Assembly (NCBI GenBank): GCA_900772035.1
Contig: CAAGQE010000168.1
Span: forward strand, 1-8,971
Origin: Candidatus Gastranaerophilales bacterium
Lineage (GTDB): Bacteria; Cyanobacteriota; Vampirovibrionia; Gastranaerophilales; Gastranaerophilaceae
Reading direction: 5' to 3'
Length of the DNA: 8,971 nucleotides
The notes under the pieces are model-generated. The model worked only from the letters and a program-made list of their open reading frames with translations. It was not told the origin of the DNA and searched no databases. This document shows, piece after piece, positions 1 through 6,459 of this stretch; within the stretch, counting starts at the first letter, position 1; each line of letters opens with the position of its first letter. The position numbers were made by a program, and so were the translations under genes.

Positions 1-720
1 TGTCAAATTGCAGGATTAAAGGCTTTTTTAAACAAGAATTATGAAAACTTGTTGACGGTTGATTTGAGTTGTACTGGAGTTCCAAGTCAAAAACTTTTCA
101 ATGATTACGTCAAATTTTTGGAAAATAAACATAATTGTCAAATTTCTGATTTTTATTTTCGCAACAAAAAATATAACGGTTGGGCCTGCAATGGCTACGT
201 TTTCGTCGATAACAAGAACAAAGTCCATATTGAAAAAGGGGTAAATTCAGCATATCACGTACTTTTTTTATATAATATGATAACGAGAGGTTCTTGTAAA
301 ACTTGTACTCTTTCAGGTTTGAATAGAGTCGCAGATATAACAATTGCAGATTGTTGGGGATTTGAAGAAATATACTCTCATTTGCAAAAAGAAAACAATG
401 GATTTTTTAACAAGAATGACGGTATTTCTTTGGTTTTAACGAATTCTCCCAAAGGTGAAAAAATTTTTGATGGCATTTCTTCTAATCTTGTTTATAATGA
501 AGTAGATGTCGAAAAGTTAAAAAAATTTAACGGTCCTTTACGTGAAAGAAACTTAACAAATAATACAATGGAATATCTTGAAGAGTACAAAATAAAAGGA
601 TACGTCGGGGTAGACAGATTGTTTAATAAAAAACGAGGGATAATTAAGAAAATTTATTATTTCGTTTTACAATATCTTCCAAAACCAGTTAAAAATCTTT
701 ATAAAAAATTCATGAGGTAA
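1..720 (+). CDS. FrhB/FdhB-like protein (coenzyme F420 hydrogenase beta-subunit family), C-terminal part, 5' truncated by window
   Basis: The frame is open from base 1, so the gene starts outside the window; 239 residues are visible. The first residues (CQIAGLKAFL), then DLSCTGVPS at residues 21-29, and later C99-x-x-C102 with ADITIADCWGF ending near residue 121, match the C-terminal domain of the FrhB/FdhB family. The usual His in the 'C-H-G-V-P-S' motif is Thr25 here. Known members use flavin and Fe-S centres. The N-terminal ferredoxin-like part, if present, lies off the window. Members of this family are often found in bacterial polysaccharide loci beside pyruvyl transferase genes, where the substrate is not established; F420 need not be involved. 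The tail (about residues 200-239) is basic and may touch the membrane. The stop codon is 2 bp before the next gene, and that gene's Shine-Dalgarno site overlaps it, so the two are very likely cotranscribed and translationally coupled. Family assignment is firm; the reaction is unknown. Confidence 0.85.
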   Translation, partial: CQIAGLKAFLNKNYENLLTVDLSCTGVPSQKLFNDYVKFLENKHNCQISDFYFRNKKYNGWACNGYVFVDNKNKVHIEKGVNSAYHVLFLYNMITRGSCKTCTLSGLNRVADITIADCWGFEEIYSHLQKENNGFFNKNDGISLVLTNSPKGEKIFDGISSNLVYNEVDVEKLKKFNGPLRERNLTNNTMEYLEEYKIKGYVGVDRLFNKKRGIIKKIYYFVLQYLPKPVKNLYKKFMR

Positions 721-722
721 AA

Positions 723-1922
723 ATGGCTTCTGAAAAATGTGCATTGATGACTCAATATTATGGAAAAAATTACGGTTCTGTTCTTACGGCTTTTGCATTA
801 CAAAAGTTATTAGATAATCTGGGATATTATTCGGAGTTGATTAAAATTCATAAGCCATTAGGGTTTGCGTATGATTTTTCAAAAAAGTATTTAAGAGAAA
901 CATCACAATGTTTAAATAATGATGATTTTCAAAAATTAAATGAAAGATTTGATACTTTTATTTTAGGTTCAGATAATCAACTTGATTTTATGGTGCAAAA
1001 ACAATCGGTTTATCGCTATTTGTTCAACTATGCGGATAAAAGTAAAAAGAAAATCATTATTTCAGGTTCGTGTGGAAAACCAGAACTTGATAAATCAAAG
1101 TTTGATTTCGATAGAATAAAAACATTGCTTGAAACTATGGATTATATTTCTTTTCGAGAATATGCCGGTCAAAAAATGTGTCAACAGTTTTTTAATCTTG
1201 ATTCTGATTGGATTTTAGACCCTGTGTTTTTAATTGATAAATCTGCATTTTTTAATTTGGCAAAAGATAGTAAATATCTTTGTGATAATAAAAAGTCTAT
1301 GATGGCATATATTCTTTATGATAATGAAGATAAAATAAAAATTGTAGACGAAATTTCTCGAAATAGAAATCTAAAAATTAATCGTTTTCAAGGTAATGAG
1401 AATGCAAGCCATGTTGCTCACAAAGATAAAGTTTCTGTAGAAAATTGGCTACATTCTGTTTTGAGTTCTGATTTGGTTATCACAGACTCTTTTCATTGCG
1501 TTTGTTTTTGCCTGATATTTAATAAGCCATTCGTTTGCTTGAAAAATCCTAAAGGCTATTCAAGGTTTGAATCTTTGTTCAAAAAATTTAATATTAGTTA
1601 TCCTCAAATTGATTCATATTCTGATTTCAAAAATAATATTGATAATGCTATTTTTACGGATTTTGAAAAGTATGAAAATATTGTAGAGGAACAAAAAATT
1701 CATGATATTTCAATAATTAAAAATGTTTTAGTTCAAGATAAAGTTACTTCACCACTTCAGGCTTCTGCATATGAAATACTGAAAGAGTATAATAAAACAG
1801 ATTTGACATTAAATGATAAATTTTATAAGAATAATAGATTTTTGTATTTGAATTTTATTGAACCTTTTGTTGAACCGATTGTGCGTACGTACAGAATGAA
1901 AAAAGAGGCTAAATCCGACTAA
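723..1922 (+). CDS. Polysaccharide pyruvyl transferase family protein (first copy)
   Basis: This 399-residue protein has the hallmarks of the PST family (PF04230). Near the N terminus is N16-Y-G-S with the following ALQKLLDNLGY helix. The middle holds DYISFREYAGQKM followed by WILDPVFLID. The C-terminal half contains T254-D-S-F-H258, the conserved S/T-D-x-F-H block, followed by the hydrophobic strand leading to NKPFVCL. Characterised members move a pyruvyl group from phosphoenolpyruvate to a sugar to make a ketal in exopolysaccharide or cell-wall polymer; some family members may act otherwise. The start is set by GAGGT at 714-718, four bases before ATG. That site overlaps the stop of the upstream FrhB-like gene. 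This subtype (NYGSVL...DSFHC) is the one typically linked to FrhB-like genes. The last 14 bp overlap the end of the convergent glycosyltransferase gene. No signal peptide or membrane segment is seen, so it is probably cytoplasmic. Family is sure; the donor and acceptor are inferred. Confidence 0.9.
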   Translation: MASEKCALMTQYYGKNYGSVLTAFALQKLLDNLGYYSELIKIHKPLGFAYDFSKKYLRETSQCLNNDDFQKLNERFDTFILGSDNQLDFMVQKQSVYRYLFNYADKSKKKIIISGSCGKPELDKSKFDFDRIKTLLETMDYISFREYAGQKMCQQFFNLDSDWILDPVFLIDKSAFFNLAKDSKYLCDNKKSMMAYILYDNEDKIKIVDEISRNRNLKINRFQGNENASHVAHKDKVSVENWLHSVLSSDLVITDSFHCVCFCLIFNKPFVCLKNPKGYSRFESLFKKFNISYPQIDSYSDFKNNIDNAIFTDFEKYENIVEEQKIHDISIIKNVLVQDKVTSPLQASAYEILKEYNKTDLTLNDKFYKNNRFLYLNFIEPFVEPIVRTYRMKKEAKSD

Positions 1923-2781
1923 AATAAATGGCTAATTCTTTATATTCCGGTTTTGATAAAAAGATATATTTGACTATGCAAGTTGTTATGATGGCAAATT
2001 TTAGCGTCAAAAATGACATAAATCCTAGATTTTTTTTGTACCAATACAGTAAACTTTCTTGAATCATTTTTCGTTTGTTTAAATTTTTAGATGATTCTCC
2101 GCATAGGTGAATGATTTTTGATTCAGGAATAAATTTTACTTCATATCCTGCTTGTTTTGCTCTATAACAGAGATCGGATTCTTCACCATACATAAATATA
2201 TTTTCATCAAATAAACCTATTTTATCCAGTACGGATTTTCTGAAAAAAATATCGGCTCCACATATATAATCAACAGGTATTACAGATGTTGCATCCAGTT
2301 TTTTTGCCGGGGCAAGTTTTTCTTTCCAATATTTTGAAAAAATAAACCTTAAACCAAAATATTGAAAGAAAATTCTTGCTGCCGTCGGGAAATTACCGAC
2401 TGAACTGGTTATTTCCATATTTCTGTCATATAATTGCCCTCCACAAACACCAACATTTTCGTTTTCTTCCATATAGTCAAACAAAATTTTTATTGCATTG
2501 TTAACCAAAATAGTGTCTGTGTTTAAGCAGAAAATATATTTTGCAGAACTTTGTTTTATTGCAATGTTATTAGCAGCACCAAAACCTTTGTTTTCGCTGT
2601 TTTGTATTGTTTTTACATTCGGATATGCTTGCCTAATTGCATCACAAGAGCCATCACAGGAATTGTTATCAACAACATAAATATCAAAATCTATTCCTTG
2701 AGTTTTGTCATAAACAGATTTTATACATTCAAGAGTTAAATCTTTTGTATTGTAACTTACTAGTATTATTGATACATCCAT
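1909..2781 (-). CDS. Glycosyltransferase family 2, rhamnosyltransferase (WbbL/RfbF)-like
   Basis: The 290-residue protein begins directly with the GT-A fold strand (DVSIILVSYNTKD). It shows VVDNNSCDGS with D38, NKGFGAANN at about 64-72, and N87-T-D89 in the place of the metal-binding DxD. The later block GADIFFRKSVLDKIGLFDE...GEESDLCYRAKQAGY is the acceptor/catalytic region typical of WbbL-like GT2 enzymes. A hydrophobic stretch near the C terminus (LTLKFAIITTCIVKYIFL) may associate with the membrane. It should transfer a sugar, possibly rhamnose, from a nucleotide donor to the growing lipid-linked repeat unit on the cytoplasmic face. The start ATG has no Shine-Dalgarno sequence, but a good promoter lies immediately upstream, suggesting a leaderless mRNA. 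The gene lies 124 bp downstream of the minus-strand PST gene, and its 3' end overlaps the opposing PST gene by 14 bp. GT2 assignment is firm; sugar specificity is not readable from sequence. Confidence 0.92.
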   Translation of the reverse strand: MDVSIILVSYNTKDLTLECIKSVYDKTQGIDFDIYVVDNNSCDGSCDAIRQAYPNVKTIQNSENKGFGAANNIAIKQSSAKYIFCLNTDTILVNNAIKILFDYMEENENVGVCGGQLYDRNMEITSSVGNFPTAARIFFQYFGLRFIFSKYWKEKLAPAKKLDATSVIPVDYICGADIFFRKSVLDKIGLFDENIFMYGEESDLCYRAKQAGYEVKFIPESKIIHLCGESSKNLNKRKMIQESLLYWYKKNLGFMSFLTLKFAIITTCIVKYIFLSKPEYKELAIYFSRI

Positions 2782-2787
2782 ATTCTA

Positions 2788-2816
2788 ATTATATTAGCCA
2801 ATTGTAAAAAAGACAA
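2788..2816 (-). promoter_or_regulatory. Sigma70-type promoter of the glycosyltransferase gene, start site at or next to ATG
   Basis: Read on the minus strand, TTGTCT (2816-2811, 4 of 6 to consensus) is followed by exactly 17 bp and a perfect TATAAT (2793-2788). The expected transcription start, 6-7 bases after the -10 box, falls at about 2781-2782, which is the A of the start codon. There is no purine-rich Shine-Dalgarno sequence between the -10 box and ATG. In a region this AT-rich, chance TATAAT boxes are common, so the -35 match and correct spacing carry most of the weight. Confidence 0.5.
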
Positions 2817-2905
2817 GAAAACTTTATAAGATAAAATCTATGATAATAACAGGTTGTGAATTATAAATAAATATGTTCGGTACTGTATCAAAAAAGAGTA
2901 ACAAT

Positions 2906-4177
2906 TTAGGATTTGTGTTCTTTGAATAGAAAGTATCTGATTAATCTTGAGCCTTTGCCGGAAAGTCTTTTTATTTTTGGTAGATTTTGTTTTATAGTTT
3001 CTTGTATTGCTGTTTTGTTTTGTTTTATGTATTCAATCTTGTCTGTAACAATGCCGCCGTTATTAACAAAGTCTTGTATTTTTACAATTAAACCGGATAA
3101 ATTAATTTTTTCCAGAAAACCTGACGCTTTGTGCTCATAGCAGATGCCAATTACAGGTATCCCCATTTTTATTGAAAATATAATAGAGTGATATCTCATT
3201 CCGATAAAATAATCTAATTTGCTTATCATTGCCTGTTGTACATCCGAATCGTATTCGTTAGGTACTACTTTGCAAAAATCCGGCTTTTCAACTTGATTTA
3301 TGATTGAGTTGATAATAGGGATATCATTTCTTCCTATTTTGTCATTTTTTGTAATACTATAAAGTTGAGGAAAGAAAAAAACATTAGTATCATTATTTTT
3401 AGTAATTTCATTTATAACTTTTACTAAATTTTTTTCTATTTTTTTCTGTACTTCTTCGCTTCGGATGGATGTTGGGTACCAAAGATATGCAAGTGGTGTA
3501 ATTCCAACATTTATTTTGTTTAATTGTAAATTCGCATTTTCATAGTATTTGTTAGAATCTTTTGTGTTGATATTTCTTTGGATGGCAGCATCAATAGAAG
3601 ATGTAATGTATTTATTTTTTAAATTAAGATTTTTTAGATATTTTAAAGAAATATCTTCTCTAACGCATACAACTTTCATTCCTTCAAATATGAATTTTGC
3701 CCATTTCTTGACCCATGGTGTATTGAATGGTCCAACAGAAGAACCATACATAAATGTTTTTTTGCCGGAAATAATAGAAAAAATCAAGTTCAGCATATAA
3801 AATTTATCGTGATAGATATCTCCAATATTCGGTCCGGTTGGTGCATTAACAACAATATCCGCATTTGCAATTTTTTTGTATAATTTTCCGGAATTACCTA
3901 TATATCCTCGTTTAAACCTAAAAAATCCCAAAATAAAATTAAAACCAATTTCTAAATAAAGCGGTAAAAGAAAATGTTTATTGTATTTATATTTGAATTC
4001 GGGATAATGATGAACTTTGTCTGTGTTTTTATCAATTGGTGGATATTCGCCTAAAAAACGATACAACACATCAATGGTGGCATCTGGAAATGTATTCGTC
4101 AAAGATTCAATCACGGCTCTGCCTGCAGCTTCATCGCCTCTGTTGCAAGTATGTTGATTAACGATTACAATTTTCAT
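2906..4177 (-). CDS. Polysaccharide pyruvyl transferase family protein, WcaK/AmsJ-like (second copy)
   Basis: This protein has 423 residues, close to the length of WcaK of the colanic acid locus. N12-R-G-D-E-A17 near the N terminus matches the N-x-G-D-E-A motif of the WcaK/AmsJ/CsaB branch. APTGPNIGDIYHD and the KTFMYGSSVGPFNTPW segment follow. The C-terminal donor-site block reads YFIG-M327-R-Y-H330-SIIFS...GIPVIGICYEHKASGFLEKI, very typical of WcaK. The likely role is addition of a pyruvyl ketal to a sugar of the repeat unit, using phosphoenolpyruvate in the cytoplasm. It is clearly a different subfamily from the PST gene at 723-1922, so the locus carries two different PST proteins. The start at 4177 is supported by AAGGA at 4189-4185, seven bases upstream. 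It is divergently transcribed from the flippase gene, with only 45 bp between the start codons. Family is firm; the exact reaction is inferred from relatives. Confidence 0.9.
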   Translation of the reverse strand: MKIVIVNQHTCNRGDEAAGRAVIESLTNTFPDATIDVLYRFLGEYPPIDKNTDKVHHYPEFKYKYNKHFLLPLYLEIGFNFILGFFRFKRGYIGNSGKLYKKIANADIVVNAPTGPNIGDIYHDKFYMLNLIFSIISGKKTFMYGSSVGPFNTPWVKKWAKFIFEGMKVVCVREDISLKYLKNLNLKNKYITSSIDAAIQRNINTKDSNKYYENANLQLNKINVGITPLAYLWYPTSIRSEEVQKKIEKNLVKVINEITKNNDTNVFFFPQLYSITKNDKIGRNDIPIINSIINQVEKPDFCKVVPNEYDSDVQQAMISKLDYFIGMRYHSIIFSIKMGIPVIGICYEHKASGFLEKINLSGLIVKIQDFVNNGGIVTDKIEYIKQNKTAIQETIKQNLPKIKRLSGKGSRLIRYFLFKEHKS

Positions 4178-4207
4178 TACCCTATCCTTTTTATAATAAG
4201 TTGTTTT

Positions 4208-4216
4208 TGTTATGAT
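4208..4216 (+). promoter_or_regulatory. Candidate extended -10 promoter of the flippase operon
   Basis: TG-T-TATGAT is an extended -10 element (TGn plus 5 of 6 to TATAAT). The base about seven positions downstream is the A of the flippase ATG at 4223, which would give a leaderless mRNA. No convincing -35 box is present, which an extended -10 can tolerate. A perfect TATAAT at 4192-4197 is an alternative, but it lacks a -35 partner and would give a short leader without a Shine-Dalgarno site. Confidence 0.35.
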
Positions 4217-4217
4217 A

Positions 4218-4247
4218 ACTATATGATGATTAATGAAATTATATCAA
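4218..4247 (-). promoter_or_regulatory. Candidate promoter of the WcaK-like PST gene
   Basis: On the minus strand TTGATA (4247-4242, 5 of 6 to consensus) lies 18 bp before TATAGT (4223-4218, 5 of 6). This predicts a start near 4211 and a leader of about 34 bases that contains the AAGGA ribosome-binding site at 4189-4185. The promoter overlaps the start codon of the divergent flippase gene, and its -10 box lies 1 bp from the flippase -10 box, so the two promoters cannot easily be occupied together. Confidence 0.4.
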
Positions 4248-5503
4248 AAATACGAAAAAATGATAAGAAACAGTTATTAGAAAATTTCCTGTCTCTGGGA
4301 ATAATCCAAGTAGTTTCTTATATAATTCCATTGGTTTCTTTACCTTATTTATCAAGGGTTTTAGGTGTCGAAAATTTTGGTAGAGTCTTTTTCGCTTATG
4401 CTTTTGTTCAATATTTTATAATATTAACAGACTTTGGCTTTGGTCTTTCTGCTGTAAAAGATATTGCACAACATTCTGATGATAAGGAAAAAAGAGATGA
4501 AATTTTTAATGCCGTAAATTGTGCAAAGATTTTATTACTGATAATAAGTTTTATTATATTGGTATTTATTGTTGTTATAGTGCCAAAATTTAGACAAGAC
4601 TATTTAATTTATTTCTTTACGTTTTTTATGGTAATTGGTAATGCACTATTTCCATCTTGGTTTTTTCAAGGTATGCAACATATGAAATACATTACCTTTG
4701 TTAATATTTCCGCTAAAATTATATTTTTGGTGTTGCTATTTGTATTTATAAAGAGTTCAAATCAATATGTTTTTGTTCCTTTGATAAATTCAATGGGCTT
4801 TTTGGTTTCGGCAATTTTAGGTATTTTTATTGCAAAAAAACGATTTAACGTAAATTTGTACATACCATCCAGAAGTGTTATATTCGAGCAAATTAAAAAT
4901 AGTTTTGAGTTTTTCTTATCAAGAGTTTCTGCGTCGATTTTTACAAATACAAATGCTTTTTTTCTTGGAACAATATCAGCTCCTTTATTTGTTGGTTATT
5001 ATGTTGCGGCAGAAAAAATATATGTTGCAATTGATTCATTGTTTAGTCAGGTGAATAATGTTTTGTATCCATATATGACCAAAAATAAAAATATCCGATT
5101 TTTTATAAGTGTTTTATTCTTTTCCTCGGTTGTGATACTTTTTATTTCTTTATTTTTTGTATTTTTCTCAGAAAATATAATATCTATTTTTTATGGTGAA
5201 AAAATGTTATTTGCTAGTAAAATTTTAAAAATATTTGCAATCGTTCTTGTGTTAAAAATACCAGCAACAATGATTGGTTATCCACTATTAGCGGCTTATG
5301 GAAAAACAAAAGAAACAAATTATTCTGTTGTGATTTCATCAGTTGTTCATATTATTGGTTTGTTTATGCTATTTTTTATAAGTAAAATTAGTGTTGTTAC
5401 AATAGCTTTTATGGTTGGCTTTTCTGTCTTAACAATGCTATTGGTAAGAGTATTTTTTATAATAAAGTATAATAGTCAAATTTTTAATTTGAAGGAAAAA
5501 TAA
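4223..5503 (+). CDS. Oligosaccharide flippase family protein (Wzx/RfbX-type)
   Basis: An integral membrane protein of about 426 residues with many hydrophobic segments (roughly 10-12), the usual size and pattern of Wzx flippases in the MOP/MATE superfamily. The N-terminal part carries family signatures: GIIQVVSYIIPLVSLPYLSR, then GRVFFAYAFVQYFIILTDFGFGLSA, and later FPSWFFQGMQHMKYIT. It should move undecaprenyl-linked repeat units from the inner to the outer face of the cytoplasmic membrane. The start was put at 4223 (ATG ATG; 4226 is equally possible). A longer in-frame start at 4151 would run 27 bp into the divergent PST gene and add a sequence not seen in the family. No Shine-Dalgarno site precedes 4223, in keeping with a leaderless transcript. 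It heads a three-gene plus-strand operon; its stop is 1 bp before the next ATG. Its presence indicates a Wzx/Wzy-dependent pathway, although no Wzy polymerase is visible here. Confidence 0.92.
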   Translation: MMINEIISKIRKNDKKQLLENFLSLGIIQVVSYIIPLVSLPYLSRVLGVENFGRVFFAYAFVQYFIILTDFGFGLSAVKDIAQHSDDKEKRDEIFNAVNCAKILLLIISFIILVFIVVIVPKFRQDYLIYFFTFFMVIGNALFPSWFFQGMQHMKYITFVNISAKIIFLVLLFVFIKSSNQYVFVPLINSMGFLVSAILGIFIAKKRFNVNLYIPSRSVIFEQIKNSFEFFLSRVSASIFTNTNAFFLGTISAPLFVGYYVAAEKIYVAIDSLFSQVNNVLYPYMTKNKNIRFFISVLFFSSVVILFISLFFVFFSENIISIFYGEKMLFASKILKIFAIVLVLKIPATMIGYPLLAAYGKTKETNYSVVISSVVHIIGLFMLFFISKISVVTIAFMVGFSVLTMLLVRVFFIIKYNSQIFNLKEK

Positions 5504-5504
5504 A

Positions 5505-6437
5505 ATGAATAAAATTATAAAGATAATAAGAGATATTTTTTATAGGGTTCCTATTTTGTTCGATACATTAAAAAAAATTACATTTTTAGCACCTAATTTT
5601 ACTCAAAAAGCAACGGATTATATGAATAGTATTGAAATTCATTGCATCGAAAAAGGCTTAGGCATGCCAAATGTAAGATTGGGCTTTGGTTCCGTTCATC
5701 TGAAAAATATATTTTCTTATATTGATAAATCAAAAGACAAACAATCATATAATTACCTGTATTCGTTAAGTATAATTAAAGAATATATTGAGTTTCATAA
5801 GAAAAATAACTATGATGTTTCTTGGGTTGAAGATAAGTTTAAAAAATATGGGCTTGCGGAAAATGAAGAATTTTACAAAGCTGGTGTATTTAACTTAGAA
5901 CATTTGTCTAATGATAAAGATTTTGAAAGTGTGTTACTTTCCAGACATTCAGTTCGTCAATTTGAAGACCAATTTGTTAGTGAAGAAATACTGAGAGAAG
6001 TTTTTGAATTAAATCAGTCTTGTCCCTCTGCATGCAATCGCCAAACAACAAGAATATATTATTCAATGGATAAAACAATTAATGATAAAATCGGAGAATT
6101 ATTGCCTGGAAACAACGGTTTTAGAAAACATGTAAATCAATATTTAGTTTTAACTGGTGAAATAAGTGCTTTTAGATACGACGAATATGGACAATGGTTT
6201 ACCAATGTTGGTATATATGCCTATGGTTTGACGTTATGTTTGCATTATAAAAATATAGATTCTTGTATGTTGCAATGGATTAGAAATAAGCAAGGTGAAA
6301 AAGTATTAAAAAATTTATTACATATTTCTGATACAGAAGAAATTGTTATGGCTATTGCTATTGGATATAGAGCTGATAATGCGAAAATTTTAATTTCTAC
6401 AAGAAAACCTATAAGTGATATTGTTAGGAAAGTGTAA
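5505..6437 (+). CDS. Nitroreductase-family flavoprotein with long N-terminal extension
   Basis: Residues about 143-310 are a nitroreductase-like FMN domain. The phosphate-binding S146-R-H-S-V-R-Q152-F is present, followed by SCPSACNRQ (C173-Q180) and, near the end, AIGYRADNAKILIS...RKPISDIV, all typical of the family. The first 140 residues form an extension containing IHCIEKGLGMPNVRLGFG, a block found in a subgroup of nitroreductases rather than in plain NfsB-like enzymes. Family members transfer electrons from NAD(P)H or another donor through FMN, but no substrate can be named. Its place between a flippase and an acyltransferase suggests a role in glycan or lipid-carrier modification, perhaps together with the FrhB-like protein encoded at the left edge; this is inference. 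GAAGGA at 5491-5496 lies eight bases before the ATG. The upstream stop is 1 bp away, so it is cotranscribed with the flippase. Probably cytoplasmic; an amphipathic start (MNKIIKIIRDIFYRVPILF) could contact the membrane. Confidence 0.85.
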   Translation: MNKIIKIIRDIFYRVPILFDTLKKITFLAPNFTQKATDYMNSIEIHCIEKGLGMPNVRLGFGSVHLKNIFSYIDKSKDKQSYNYLYSLSIIKEYIEFHKKNNYDVSWVEDKFKKYGLAENEEFYKAGVFNLEHLSNDKDFESVLLSRHSVRQFEDQFVSEEILREVFELNQSCPSACNRQTTRIYYSMDKTINDKIGELLPGNNGFRKHVNQYLVLTGEISAFRYDEYGQWFTNVGIYAYGLTLCLHYKNIDSCMLQWIRNKQGEKVLKNLLHISDTEEIVMAIAIGYRADNAKILISTRKPISDIVRKV

Positions 6438-6459
6438 TAATACAAAGAGTATGATAAAT

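Noticed and set aside
4151..4222. Longer in-frame start for the flippase at 4151
   Set aside because: It would overlap the divergent PST gene by 27 bp and add a 24-residue sequence not expected in Wzx proteins; the ATG at 4223 begins a typical N terminus.
1909..4223. Minus-strand block as a site-specific invertible segment
   Set aside because: No matching inverted repeats were seen at the two ends and no recombinase gene is in the window.
6415..6459. Longer in-frame starts for the acyltransferase at 6415 or 6451
   Set aside because: 6415 lies inside the nitroreductase gene and has no better ribosome-binding site. 6451 has AAGAG only one base away, so 6460 has the better spacing, although 6451 remains possible.
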